Assembly (NCBI GenBank): GCA_964627305.1
Contig: CAZVHP010000004.1
Coordinates: forward strand, 242,977-306,976
Reading direction: 5' to 3'
DNA: 64,000 nucleotides
DNA from: WJKG01 sp964627305
GTDB lineage: Bacteria > Zixibacteria > MSB-5A5 > GN15 > FEB-12
Shown here in pieces: positions 18,119-27,581 of this stretch (position 1 is its first letter; each line of letters starts with the position of its first letter). The position numbers and the translations under genes are program-made. The notes below the pieces were generated by a model. It did not search any database. It was given only the letters and a program-made list of their open reading frames with translations, and had not been told where the DNA came from.

Positions 18119-18754
18119 ATGGCAAATGCGCAGCTCGCGTCCTATGTTACCGAAAGCATCGGCATCTTCGACACCATCCCTGCCGCTCGCAAAGAACGCC
18201 TGACACAGATCGCTCAGTATGTGGCGCAGTGCCACCGGCAGGGACAGCCCGCCAAACTGACTTTCATATGTACCCACAATTCGCGCCGCAGTCACATGTC
18301 GCAGATCTGGGCACAGACGGCCGCGCTGTGGTATGGCGTACCACAGGTCCGGACGTATTCAGGCGGAACCGAAGCAACAGCATTCAATCCGCAAGCGGTC
18401 AAGACGCTGGCGCAGGCCGGCTTCGAAATCGAACAGATTACGGAGTCAGACAACCCTGTCTACCGCATCATAATCGCCGACGAGATACCCCCGCTGGAGG
18501 CCTTCTCCAAAGTATACAACCAGTCGCCCAACCCGACCGAGGGCTACTGCGCCGTGATGACCTGCTCCGAGGCCGACGAGGCCTGTCCGGTGGTGTTCGG
18601 GGCGGCCAAACGGGTTTCGATCCCCTACAAGGACCCGAAAGAGTACGACGGCACCGAGAGGGAAACCGAGGCATACGCCGAACGATGTCGACAGATCAGC
18701 AGCGAGATGCTCTACGCGTTCTCGCTTCTGGCACAGCCGAAAGCAAGTGAGTAG
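18119..18754 (+). CDS. arsC: Thioredoxin-coupled arsenate reductase (low-molecular-weight phosphatase fold)
   Basis: This enzyme reduces arsenate to arsenite. It has the phosphatase P-loop ICTHNSRRSHMSQ (CX5R, nucleophile near residue 51). A second cysteine pair, TCSEADEACP (about C149 and C156), has the seven-residue spacing of Cys82/Cys89 in Staphylococcus ArsC, which relays the disulfide to thioredoxin. At 211 residues it is longer than the staphylococcal protein, with an N-terminal helical extension, as in Bacteroidetes homologues. The ATG at 18119 is chosen because GGAGGAGG (18101-18108) is 10 bases upstream; the ATG at 18110 would be only one base from it. It is the first gene of the ars operon, 3 bases before arsR. 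Confidence 0.88.
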   Translation: MANAQLASYVTESIGIFDTIPAARKERLTQIAQYVAQCHRQGQPAKLTFICTHNSRRSHMSQIWAQTAALWYGVPQVRTYSGGTEATAFNPQAVKTLAQAGFEIEQITESDNPVYRIIIADEIPPLEAFSKVYNQSPNPTEGYCAVMTCSEADEACPVVFGAAKRVSIPYKDPKEYDGTERETEAYAERCRQISSEMLYAFSLLAQPKASE

Positions 18755-18757
18755 AAC

Positions 18758-19180
18758 ATGGCCTCAGAAACGAGAATACGCAATGAGCTTGGACGCGGCC
18801 GCCCCCGGTTTGACGACAGCGTGCGCGTCTTCAGCGCCCTTGGCGACAGCAACCGCCTGCGGATCGTATTGGCGCTGCGCCAGGGTGACTTGTGCGTCTG
18901 CCAGATCGTATCATTGCTCGAACTGGCCAATTCGACCGTCTCGCGTCACCTGCAGATTCTGCGCGAAACGGGCGTGATCGAATCATACAAGCAGGGACGG
19001 TGGGTGTATTACCGGATCGCGAGCGATCCTGAGGGCCGGATGCTGGTGCGGGCGTTGTTGCCCATGCTCAGCCTGGCCGAGGCAAGCGCCCGGGTCGCCG
19101 AGGATGAACGCCGACTGAAGCGAATCCGACGAATCGACCCGGAACAGCTGTGCCACACGCAACTGGATGACGTGAATTAG
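18758..19180 (+). CDS. arsR: ArsR-family arsenite-responsive repressor
   Basis: This is a winged-helix repressor of 140 residues. Near residue 43 it has GDLCVCQIVSLL, matching the ELCVCDL metal-binding helix of ArsR, followed by the recognition region LANSTVSRHLQILRETGVI and the wing YKQGRWVYYRI. The two cysteines support As(III)/Sb(III) sensing. It lies between the reductase and the efflux gene, 3 bases after arsC and 2 bases before acr3, so it is autoregulated from the palindrome at 18039-18060. The ATG start is placed by the close intergenic spacing; the first 15 residues are basic and variable. Confidence 0.9.
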   Translation: MASETRIRNELGRGRPRFDDSVRVFSALGDSNRLRIVLALRQGDLCVCQIVSLLELANSTVSRHLQILRETGVIESYKQGRWVYYRIASDPEGRMLVRALLPMLSLAEASARVAEDERRLKRIRRIDPEQLCHTQLDDVN

Positions 19181-19182
19181 CA

Positions 19183-20271
19183 ATGCGACAGAATATTGCC
19201 GTCATTCCGCAAGAGGCAACCTCAAAGCGGCTGAGTTTTCTGGATCGCTATCTGACCATCTGGATATTCACGGCTATGGCGATCGGCGTGGGTATCGGGC
19301 ACTTCTACCCGGGGATTGCCGGATTCTGGGATACGTTCTCGGTTGGCACCACCAATATGGCCATTGCGATCGGTCTTATTCTAATGATGTACCCACCTCT
19401 GGCCAAGGTGCGCTATGAGGAAATGGGGAGGGTCTTTCGAGACTTCAAAATACTGGGCCTGAGCCTGATACAGAACTGGACCATTGGCCCGGTGCTGATG
19501 TTCGTGCTGGCGATTGCCTTTCTGCACGACTACCCCGAATACATGGTGGGACTGATCATGATCGGCCTGGCCCGATGTATCGCCATGGTGATCGTCTGGA
19601 ACGACCTGGCCGATGGCGACCCCGAGTACGCGGCAGGATTGGTAGCTTTCAACTCCGTGTTTCAGGTAGTCTTCTACTCTGTCTTCGCCTGGATATTCGT
19701 GACCAAACTACCGCCGCTGTTCGGGCTTGAAGGTACGGTGGTGAACATCACGATTAAAGAAATTGCCGAGAGCGTCTTCATATACCTTGGTATACCCTTC
19801 ATAGCAGGCATCCTCACGCGGCTCGTGCTGATCCGGGCAAAGGGCAAGCAGTGGTATCACCGGGAATTCATACCGCGCATCAGTCCTATTACCCTGATCG
19901 CACTGCTGTTCACGATCCTGGTGATGTTCTCACTCAAGGGGGAACTGATCGTGAAAATCCCTCTGGATGTCGTCAGGATCGCAATACCGTTGCTGATCTA
20001 CTTCGTGGTCATGTTCCTGGTGAGCTTCTTTCTCAGCCGCAAGGCCGGCGCAGACTACTCCCGCTCGGCAACCCTGAGCTTCACGGCCGCCTCCAACAAC
20101 TTCGAGCTGGCCATTGCCGTTGCTGTAGGCGTGTTCGGCATTAACAGCGGTGTCGCCTTTGCTGCGGTCATCGGACCATTGGTCGAGGTGCCGGTGCTGA
20201 TCGGGCTGGTGAACGTCTCCCTGTGGCTGCGACGGAAGTACTTCGCCAACGAGACTGTCCCGATCACCTGA
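19183..20271 (+). CDS. acr3: Arsenite efflux permease of the ACR3 family
   Basis: This is an inner-membrane As(III) exporter of 362 residues with about ten hydrophobic helices (BART superfamily), clearly ACR3 rather than ArsB. Diagnostic segments are SFLDRYLTIWIFTAMAIGVG, IGLILMMYPPLAKVRYEE, and the conserved cysteine in GLARCIAMVIVWNDLA (near residue 132), which is needed for arsenite binding in this family. Near the end, LSFTAASNNFELAIAVA is the usual discontinuous-helix motif. It is the last gene of arsC-arsR-acr3 and follows arsR by 2 bases. A GC hairpin follows 40 bases after the stop. Confidence 0.95.
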   Translation: MRQNIAVIPQEATSKRLSFLDRYLTIWIFTAMAIGVGIGHFYPGIAGFWDTFSVGTTNMAIAIGLILMMYPPLAKVRYEEMGRVFRDFKILGLSLIQNWTIGPVLMFVLAIAFLHDYPEYMVGLIMIGLARCIAMVIVWNDLADGDPEYAAGLVAFNSVFQVVFYSVFAWIFVTKLPPLFGLEGTVVNITIKEIAESVFIYLGIPFIAGILTRLVLIRAKGKQWYHREFIPRISPITLIALLFTILVMFSLKGELIVKIPLDVVRIAIPLLIYFVVMFLVSFFLSRKAGADYSRSATLSFTAASNNFELAIAVAVGVFGINSGVAFAAVIGPLVEVPVLIGLVNVSLWLRRKYFANETVPIT

Positions 20272-20310
20272 CAATAGCTCCAGCGAAACATCTCCCATAG
20301 ACAATGATTC

Positions 20311-20346
20311 CGACAGCCCCCCGGAGCAGCTCCCGGAGGGCTGTCG
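20311..20346 (+). terminator. GC hairpin after acr3
   Basis: CGACAGCCC and GGGCTGTCG enclose a further CCGG/CCGG stem with one mismatch. There is no U tract, so it may be a weak or factor-assisted terminator. Confidence 0.5.
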
Positions 20347-20453
20347 CGCTTCTGCACCCACAACGATTCTGTGCGATGCAACCTGTCTCTATCATCTGCC
20401 GTAGATGGATACAACAGACCATGATAACACGGGGCCGAACTGCCGGAGGTAGT

Positions 20454-21962
20454 ATGAGAGTAACTGCATTGATGCTGATTGTTGTGGTGGGCATAGCGGC
20501 CATGATGCCGACCGAACTGGCTTGCGAAACGCCCCCCGATACCACCACAACCACCAGCGACACCGAGCGACTGCAGCAGGCACAGCAGCAGTTGCACAAG
20601 GGTAATACGCGCACGGCCTGGCGCCACATTGACACTGTGCTGCAGAACAACCCGCTCCACCCCGAGGCGCTCTATCTGAAGGGAGAGGCATCGCTGGTGT
20701 ATGGGAGTCGTTCCCTGATCGGTACTATTGATACCCTGCGCAGCCTTGGGGAGAACCAGTCAGCCGACATCCTCTGTCTGAAACTGCTGCACTTTCTCGG
20801 CGATGGCGCGTTTGCTTCCGAGCTTGAACGCTGCGAGGCCCTCTACCCCGAGTCCCCTGAGGTTCGCTATACACGATGGCTGTATGAGCTGGAGCACCGC
20901 CTGTCCGGGCCTCCCAAGGCCGATGAGCTGGCGGCGTGGTCAGAGTCGATTACTCTCGGCTTCGCACCCTATACCGCCGCCTTCTGCCAGGCCGCGAACC
21001 GCTCCTTCTCGGAAGGGCTGCAATACCTCCAGCTGCTTCACGATCATGTTGACTACCGCTGGGGTTCCTATGACAGCGTGTTCACAGCCAAGAGCCGCCT
21101 GGCCACCAACGTACACGTGAGCGGAACGATCGAGGTGGAGTATGCCGACTGCGGCTCACAGATGGGCCTCTACCTGGTCGACGCCAACGGTCGCAAACTC
21201 AAGCTGTCGCTGGATTCTGGTACAGCCGGCAAGGGATGCACCGTACACCATGATTCGGTTGGGAACATGCTCCCGGGGGATACCGTCATGTGGCTCAAGG
21301 GTGGCATCCAGTACAACTACATGGACAAGCCGGCCGATGTGGTCATCAAGGCCGTTGATTTCATGGAACCAGCCATCACGGCCTTTCCGGTGCAGTACTT
21401 TCAGGGGGGATTCAGTCTGGCCGATGGCTGCATATCGCCCTTTGCCCTGCCGGGCGTGGCGATCACCATCGACCCGGTCAACGAGCGCGTCTTCCTGCAT
21501 GATGCCGATGGCCTGGCGGCCTACCGCGACACCCTGCCAAGGGAACGCAGCGCCATTCTCCCGCTGGTCGTCCGCAACGGCTGGCCGTTCATGCCGACAC
21601 TCATCAACGGCCGCGAGGTACTCATGATGATCGAAAGCGGCTCACGCGACGTGAACCTGAACGAACTGGCGGCCGAGCATCTGGGAGTCAAGGCCTACGA
21701 TAGTGCCCTCATCTGGCGGGGTGAACGATACCCGACGAAGATGTTCGATGCCGTGATGACAGTGGGACCGTTCGAGTACGAAATCAACGGCGGTCTCGTC
21801 ACCGACTGGGTGGTCGGGAACAACAGCTACGGAGGAGCCTCGGCAGGGGATATCGGCCCGGACTTCCTGCGCCACTTCGCCTTCACCTTCGATCCCTTCC
21901 GCTATGAGCTAATCCTGGTCAAACCGGCGAAACCGGCTCTCACTGGGCGAGTCGACGGATAA
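20454..21962 (+). CDS. Exported TPR-containing protein with a decayed aspartic-protease-like C-terminal domain
   Basis: This 502-residue exported protein starts MRVTALMLIVVVGIAAMM, a signal peptide. The next 120 residues are TPR-like (LQQAQQQLHKGNTRTAWRHID, then NPLHPEALYLKGEA). The C-terminal 110 residues look like a retropepsin/aspartyl-protease fold (MPTLINGREVLMMIESGSRDVNLNE would be the first lobe strand and GDIGPDFLRHFAFTFDP the second-lobe-like strand). The catalytic D-T/S-G is replaced by E393-S-G-S, so peptidase activity is doubtful. The start at 20454 is set by CGGAGGT nine bases before it; the frame upstream lies in the intergenic region. It converges with the next gene across a bidirectional hairpin. 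Confidence 0.75.
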   Translation: MRVTALMLIVVVGIAAMMPTELACETPPDTTTTTSDTERLQQAQQQLHKGNTRTAWRHIDTVLQNNPLHPEALYLKGEASLVYGSRSLIGTIDTLRSLGENQSADILCLKLLHFLGDGAFASELERCEALYPESPEVRYTRWLYELEHRLSGPPKADELAAWSESITLGFAPYTAAFCQAANRSFSEGLQYLQLLHDHVDYRWGSYDSVFTAKSRLATNVHVSGTIEVEYADCGSQMGLYLVDANGRKLKLSLDSGTAGKGCTVHHDSVGNMLPGDTVMWLKGGIQYNYMDKPADVVIKAVDFMEPAITAFPVQYFQGGFSLADGCISPFALPGVAITIDPVNERVFLHDADGLAAYRDTLPRERSAILPLVVRNGWPFMPTLINGREVLMMIESGSRDVNLNELAAEHLGVKAYDSALIWRGERYPTKMFDAVMTVGPFEYEINGGLVTDWVVGNNSYGGASAGDIGPDFLRHFAFTFDPFRYELILVKPAKPALTGRVDG

Positions 21963-21993
21963 CAGCAGACACACAGCCCGCATGTCGCAAAGA

Positions 21994-22027
21994 ACAGCCC
22001 CGGGCAGAGTTACCTGATCGGGGCTGT
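21994..22027. terminator. Bidirectional hairpin between convergent genes
   Basis: ACAGCCCCG and CGGGGCTGT form a 9-bp perfect stem with a 16-base loop between the stops of the genes at 21962 and 22055. Confidence 0.55.
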
Positions 22028-22054
22028 CAGCTTCAATACGCTGTGGCGGGCGTG

Positions 22055-25000
22055 CTACTTCTCCAGATGCTGCAAACTGCTCCCGTCAAACGTGTTCGGG
22101 ATGCCGCTCATAACCGGTCCCTCCGGGACAGTGAACCCGAACGTATAGCTGCCTCCAAAACGGATACCGGCCTCGCCACCGCCGATCAGGTTCACCGACT
22201 CACCATACACGGTGATATACACACAGACCGTCCCAATGTCGTTGCCCGGAGGCACGGATCCGTCGTCAAGACACGTAATCGTCACGCTGTGTCCCCCCGG
22301 CGACAACTCGACATTAAAGGTATTCGCCGCACCCTTTGGGGTAACACCAATATCGGCGCCGTTCAAAGCAACAAGGAAGATATCATCAGCGGCCGCCCCG
22401 CAATCGACGACCGTAATCTGGACGTTCTTGTCGCAGCAGCCGGCATCACACTCATCGATTTCCCCATCACCATCGTTGTCGATACCATCGCCGCATATCT
22501 CCACTCCGCCGCCACCCTCGGCGCCGACTTCCACATCATCGGGGTCGGCATCACCCTGGGCAATGACACCGCTTTCAACCTGCGACTCATCTTCATCGCA
22601 GTGCCACGAGCCGTAATCGGCCTGCATCTCGGCATAACGCCCCTGCAGCATGCCTTCCTGCTGCACAACACGTGCGAATTCTCCCTCAACACTCATGAAC
22701 TGCCGGGCGGTCGGATCAGAACCCTGGGCCGCCACGACCTGAGCGTACAGATCAGGCAGCGCCCACAAACCAATCTCGTACATGTCAAGCTGTGTCGAGG
22801 CGGCGCTCAGGGCATAGGCCACATCAGGCTGGTTGCATGACAGCTCCCTCAACTCGCGCAGACGCTGGTTGAAGTAGTCCGCGTATGTGGCAAACTCACG
22901 CGCGATGCCATCAAGATTGGCAACGGCCATGTTGAACTCAGCCATAACGCCGGCAAGGTCGGCGTCGCTGTCGGCCAGATCGTCTTCAAGCTCGCTGATC
23001 AAATCATCAATCTCGTCCTCAGGGACAGTCTCGACAGCCACCTGGATCGTCACCCCACCCACCTGATGCGAACCGGCTGTTACACTCGCCGTACCGGACC
23101 GGCTGGAGCCATCATAGACGGTCACCGATGCCGTGACAGTGACCGCCTGCCCCAACTCAACCTCAACCGGCGGCAAAGTAAAACCGCCGGACGCATCGGT
23201 CACCGTACTGGCGCCATCAGCAGCCACAGCGGCCCCGCCGATCGGCTTACCATCGGCACCGATGACGCGCCCGGAAATCGTGACCTGTGACAACTGGGCC
23301 AGCGGCAGCGTGATGATCACACCACCAATCGAGGTCTGCGTACCATCAAACAACACCGGCACCGGACCGCCGGAGAAACTGTTGGTGCCGTCGGTGGAAG
23401 ATGCACTGACATTGACTGTCTGCCCGGATGCAAGAGCAACCGGCGGCAGGGCGAAGGTGCCCCCGCCGGCGGTGGTCGTGGACACACCCTGGTCGGTTGT
23501 GACCTGTGCTCCTTCGACACCGATGCCGTTGGCGTCATAAACATGACCGCTGATGGTCACCTCTTTGCCCTCTTCGACCGGAATGACCAGAACTACAGCC
23601 GCCGTCGGCTGGCCGGCATAGGTAACGGTCACCGGATCGGAGGCGACGACGTTCCCATCGGGCAGCGTCAGCGTCGCGCTTACGGTTACGGTGAAGGGTG
23701 ACTCCTCGGAATGGTCTTTCACCGACAGCGGACCCAGCGAGGCGATACCGTTGGCACCGGTAGTAACCGAATTGGTGCCATCGGTGACCACAGCACCCTG
23801 AAGGTTCCCCTGATGGGCATCAACCACCGTGGCGGCGATAGTCAGTTCGTGCGTCTCCGTCTCCTCGGCAAGATCAAGCAGGATATCAACCCCCGACTTC
23901 GCCGATCCGATGACCACAGCCGTAGCGCTGCCACTTGTCTGATCAACCGATGCCGTCACGGTTACTGTGGTATTCTCCTTGGCCTGAACAGACAGCGTAT
24001 AGCCGCCATCGGCGCCGGACACACCCGACGCCCCCTGAGCGCCTTCGGTGGTTTCGGCGATCACCGCTGCTCCCGCCACCGGTTCCACCGGTGTCTTGCT
24101 CTTGTTGTAGACAGCCCCCGAAATGGTAAACAGCCCGCTCGTCGAGCTGAGCGTGAAGTTCATGCCCAGCACCACCTTGGTGGGCATTGCGCCGTCGGTG
24201 CGATAGGTCTGATAGTCATCGGCCGAGACCTCGATGAGCACACGCGCACCCGGCTGTCCCTCCATGAGCAACTGGTACTGCCCGCTGCTGTTGGTAGTGG
24301 TGCTGAACGGGCGACCAGCAAGCGTAATCGAAACCTGCGCCCCCTGTACTGCCTGCCGTTGACCATCCTTGTCGCCGTAAACAGTACCCTCGGCATAGAC
24401 GTATCTCTCGTACTGCTCGATGATCCCCTCAATGGTCGTATGGTGGCTCTCGTCGATGATATAGTTGGCGACGAATGTCTCCTCATCGAGCTTGCCATAG
24501 AAGGCGACCTCACCCTCCAGCGCCAGCGCCTCGACAATCAACCACCCGTTGTCAGATCGTGTATGCAAGCCGTTGATCAACGAGTAGTAACGTCGTGCCC
24601 GCTGCTCCACTTCGGCACTGAGCGAGCGAGCGCGGTTGGCCAGCCAGTCCGGATCCAGCGCTCGGGGTTGCAGCAACAGGCTGTGCCACAGGTAGACCTT
24701 GTCGGTATTGCCGATCGGAGCGAAATAACCCCGGCATCCGACAGCCGAAAACAGAAAGTAATTCTCCTGTCCCTCATAGGCCAACCCTCGCAGGCGCGGG
24801 AACTTCGCCGTCGGGAAGTAAGTCAAACAGTCCTCGCCGCTGTAACCGCTGCTGGAGGCCGCCTGTTCGAAAGCCCCCATCGCATCCGTATTCGTGCCGA
24901 AATGGGTGCACAGCGACCCCTGGCGGAACTCCTGCATCTTCTTGGTGAGACGATCCAATGCTCCGACAAAAGCCTCCGTTGCCTGAGCGTAGGCGTTCAA

Positions 25001-25582
25001 CCACGGGCCCAGAATCTGCCCGACCAGGGGCACCGTCTCCATCTTCTTGGCGCCGTCAGTAAGGATATTCCCAATGAGCTTCAGACCGTAGGTGGGATTG
25101 TCCTTGGCATGCGCCGGGTCGAACTTCTTGGCAAACTGGTAGGCGTTCTCCATTTCCCCGGCGATCTTATCAGCAGCCTTGAGTTTCTCTGTCACCCCGG
25201 TGAGTTTGGTCTTGATCCCGCCAGCATCGAGTTGGTTGAACTGATCACGGACCTTCCGCAGCATGTCTTTGGCCTGCTGCTCGGTAGCGTCCTCAAGATC
25301 GAAGACTCGTTTGACCAGGCGAATCGACTTCTCCATGTCCTGACTGAAGACGATATCCTCGTACTCCTGATACTTCTTGACAAAACCTTCGAATTCCGAA
25401 GCGCCTTCCTGCATGGTCTTGCGGAAAGCCTCCCACTGCTCCTCGGTCTGCTTGAGCGCCTCCTGATACTCCTTGTCCTCGAAACAATCGGCCCGTGATG
25501 AGGCGGACATGATCAGTAGTGAGGCCAGGGTCAGCATGCTGACCACAAGCAGCAACTGTGACCATCGCTTGGTATCTGACAT
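22055..25582 (-). CDS. Large secreted multi-domain protein with five carboxypeptidase-regulatory-like (Ig-like) repeats
   Basis: This is an exported protein of 1175 residues; no specific function is recognised. A signal peptide (LLLVVSMLTLASLLIMSASSRA) is followed by about 250 residues of charged helices with coiled-coil character (EDKEYQEALKQTEEQWEAFR). A cysteine-containing globular part comes next, then five beta-sandwich repeats of the CarboxypepD_reg kind, such as VTISGHVYDANGIGVEGAQV and VTISGRVIGADGKPIGGAAV. A second helical segment (EDEIDDLISELEDDLADSDA) leads to a MopE-like metal motif, ICGDGIDNDGDGEIDE, and a terminal beta domain. The ATG at 25582 has GCGGAG before it. It lies 25 bases after the barrel gene upstream, so the two are probably one operon and may form a surface complex. 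Confidence 0.75.
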   Translation of the reverse strand: MSDTKRWSQLLLVVSMLTLASLLIMSASSRADCFEDKEYQEALKQTEEQWEAFRKTMQEGASEFEGFVKKYQEYEDIVFSQDMEKSIRLVKRVFDLEDATEQQAKDMLRKVRDQFNQLDAGGIKTKLTGVTEKLKAADKIAGEMENAYQFAKKFDPAHAKDNPTYGLKLIGNILTDGAKKMETVPLVGQILGPWLNAYAQATEAFVGALDRLTKKMQEFRQGSLCTHFGTNTDAMGAFEQAASSSGYSGEDCLTYFPTAKFPRLRGLAYEGQENYFLFSAVGCRGYFAPIGNTDKVYLWHSLLLQPRALDPDWLANRARSLSAEVEQRARRYYSLINGLHTRSDNGWLIVEALALEGEVAFYGKLDEETFVANYIIDESHHTTIEGIIEQYERYVYAEGTVYGDKDGQRQAVQGAQVSITLAGRPFSTTTNSSGQYQLLMEGQPGARVLIEVSADDYQTYRTDGAMPTKVVLGMNFTLSSTSGLFTISGAVYNKSKTPVEPVAGAAVIAETTEGAQGASGVSGADGGYTLSVQAKENTTVTVTASVDQTSGSATAVVIGSAKSGVDILLDLAEETETHELTIAATVVDAHQGNLQGAVVTDGTNSVTTGANGIASLGPLSVKDHSEESPFTVTVSATLTLPDGNVVASDPVTVTYAGQPTAAVVLVIPVEEGKEVTISGHVYDANGIGVEGAQVTTDQGVSTTTAGGGTFALPPVALASGQTVNVSASSTDGTNSFSGGPVPVLFDGTQTSIGGVIITLPLAQLSQVTISGRVIGADGKPIGGAAVAADGASTVTDASGGFTLPPVEVELGQAVTVTASVTVYDGSSRSGTASVTAGSHQVGGVTIQVAVETVPEDEIDDLISELEDDLADSDADLAGVMAEFNMAVANLDGIAREFATYADYFNQRLRELRELSCNQPDVAYALSAASTQLDMYEIGLWALPDLYAQVVAAQGSDPTARQFMSVEGEFARVVQQEGMLQGRYAEMQADYGSWHCDEDESQVESGVIAQGDADPDDVEVGAEGGGGVEICGDGIDNDGDGEIDECDAGCCDKNVQITVVDCGAAADDIFLVALNGADIGVTPKGAANTFNVELSPGGHSVTITCLDDGSVPPGNDIGTVCVYITVYGESVNLIGGGEAGIRFGGSYTFGFTVPEGPVMSGIPNTFDGSSLQHLEK

Positions 25583-25607
25583 CGGTTTATCTCCGCTGAG
25601 TTGGTTG

Positions 25608-27581
25608 CTACTGTTGAACATTGAACAGGTACCGAACCTGAAGCCTCACCCCCGTCTTGTCCAGGTCGGAGAAGGAGTCGATATCGGCTCTGGTCCGATG
25701 GTAATCGGCGACGAAGTCCGTCATAACGCGGTTGCTCACCGGGTAGGTAGCCTGAAGGAAGAAGTTCAACACGCCGGTTGATCGTCCCGGGTCGGCGTTA
25801 TACAACACTGTGTGGACGTAACTGATCTCCCCCCGCAGCCGCATACCGGCCGGGCTTGCCCCGGCGAGCGCAAGCTTGCCGCCAAATCGCAACGTGTTCT
25901 GCGGATTCCGCAGGACATAGTCAATATCGTTGATCTCGCCAAAGGCATCATCACGCTCGGGGTCAATAAACATGCGAGCCGCAAGAATCGGTCCGAGCGA
26001 AAACTCCCGCAATGTCCCGCTGCCGGCCCTGCTCCATCCGAAGCTCCAGTAGAAATCAACGGTGTGCGGGGGATGCACGTTGGCGAACCGCAGGGGATCA
26101 TCCTTGTCTGAAGCCTCTGTGTAGTAACGTCCCGCAATCGTGAACTGGCTGTAGCGACCGCTGCCGTTAGGACGGGTGTGACGCTGCCAGCGAAGTTGCA
26201 CGAAATCGTAATTGCCGCTGTCGGGGTACAGCCGGTAGACAATACTGAAAGTCTTCATACGATACCCCCGGAGCGCCGACTGCGAATGACTGACGAACTT
26301 CAGGTCATAGAAATCGCTGTTGTCCATGTTCGGGTAGGAGTAGCGGGCAATCTCCGGTCCCCAGTACGTCCTCACCCCGGCGCCACGGTTCTGACGATAC
26401 AGATGCGCCTTCATGCGCCTGGTCTCCTGCGGCGACTTCTCCACCTCCGGATAAGAGAGAGATTGATAGCTGCCACCAAGCTCGATGCCGTTCGGCGATG
26501 TCTCCCAGGTGAACTGGGGATGGAAATCGGTAACATCGAGCGCATCGATCTTGTCATAGTCCTTCTTCTGGTAGTTCAGTCGGAATTTCAGATTGCCAAG
26601 GCCGCGCAACATGGTACCGTCGACCGTCATCCCTGTCGTCTTGAAATCGGCGATATCGAACTCATCGTAGCTTCGCGAAGTCCTGTGAATTCGCCCGTTA
26701 AGACGCCAAATATCGGTTTGGTAGCGGGCGTTGGCAAAGAGCTGGAAGTCAGCAAAATCCAGCGTATCGGCATCGCTCTCGCTGTAACCGCTGCGTCTGA
26801 ACCCGAAAGTGCCCGTAAAGGCGGTGTTCGGCTTGAAATCGACCGAGGACCCAAAACCGGTCAGTGTGATTTCACGGCGCTCGACGGTGGACTGCCGGTT
26901 CAGATTCGCCGTGATACCCACCTTGGGACTGGGGTTGGCGCGCGCGGTGACATCAAACCCAAACTCCGTCTGCGAGGCATCAATCACGGGATTGGCATTG
27001 GGCCGCTTGTGCTTGGCTTGTCCGAGCGTGCCGGTCAATTCACCTCGCAACTGAAGTGCATTCAGTGGCTTCTGCTCAGTGCCAGGCGCTGTGGCCACCG
27101 GACGGCCGTAGCGGGCAACAGCCTCGCTGTGCCCCTTCTCCACGACCCGCCGGTACTTGTCGAGATCTTCAAGGATTCGAGACGCCCGCCTTCTGGCCGG
27201 GTCGATCCACTCGCCTTCGGATTGCTCCAGGTCGCGTTTCAGCTCGGCTGCCGAACGGCTAAGTTGCAGGTGGTGGCGGTCAAATGACTCCCGAAGCAGC
27301 TCGATCGCCCCAAGCTGATCATACACCGAAACCGGCAACGAAGAGGCGGGCGGTGGTGCCCCTCCGTACTGGTTCTCAAGGCCCTTGATCTGGCGCAGCA
27401 ATGAAAGAGTCAGACTTCGCAAACGCTCCATCGACTGGTCGATTTGCTCAAGTCGATCCGACGCCTTCTGTTCGTCGATAGGACCGGCGTGAACACATAC
27501 CCCCATAGCCAAAAACACCATCGTTAGAACGACGGTGCAGTACCGAGGGCATCTTCTGGCAAATTGAATGGATGACATCAT
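25608..27581 (-). CDS. Outer-membrane beta-barrel protein with periplasmic coiled-coil N-terminus
   Basis: This is an exported protein of about 657 residues, with no named family recognised. A signal peptide (TVVLTMVFLAMGVCVHAG) is followed by coiled-coil sequence (DEQKASDRLEQIDQSMERL) and further helices up to about residue 150. From there to the end the sequence alternates like an outer-membrane barrel (for example FGFDVTARANPSPKVGITAN and LKFRLNYQKKDYDK), ending in GVRLQVRYLFNVQQ. The start is the ATG pair at 27581/27578; the longer frame upstream adds unlikely sequence. It is followed after 25 bases by the large Ig-like repeat protein, with which it probably acts as an anchor or exporter. 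This pairing is inferred from context. Confidence 0.72.
   Translation of the reverse strand: MMSSIQFARRCPRYCTVVLTMVFLAMGVCVHAGPIDEQKASDRLEQIDQSMERLRSLTLSLLRQIKGLENQYGGAPPPASSLPVSVYDQLGAIELLRESFDRHHLQLSRSAAELKRDLEQSEGEWIDPARRRASRILEDLDKYRRVVEKGHSEAVARYGRPVATAPGTEQKPLNALQLRGELTGTLGQAKHKRPNANPVIDASQTEFGFDVTARANPSPKVGITANLNRQSTVERREITLTGFGSSVDFKPNTAFTGTFGFRRSGYSESDADTLDFADFQLFANARYQTDIWRLNGRIHRTSRSYDEFDIADFKTTGMTVDGTMLRGLGNLKFRLNYQKKDYDKIDALDVTDFHPQFTWETSPNGIELGGSYQSLSYPEVEKSPQETRRMKAHLYRQNRGAGVRTYWGPEIARYSYPNMDNSDFYDLKFVSHSQSALRGYRMKTFSIVYRLYPDSGNYDFVQLRWQRHTRPNGSGRYSQFTIAGRYYTEASDKDDPLRFANVHPPHTVDFYWSFGWSRAGSGTLREFSLGPILAARMFIDPERDDAFGEINDIDYVLRNPQNTLRFGGKLALAGASPAGMRLRGEISYVHTVLYNADPGRSTGVLNFFLQATYPVSNRVMTDFVADYHRTRADIDSFSDLDKTGVRLQVRYLFNVQQ

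Noticed and set aside
22043..22840. Plus-strand frame antisense to the Ig-repeat protein
   Set aside because: Shadow frame; the real gene on the minus strand has a signal peptide and domains.
23711..25498. 595-codon plus-strand frame opposite the same gene
   Set aside because: No domain or start signal; antisense artefact of third-position GC.
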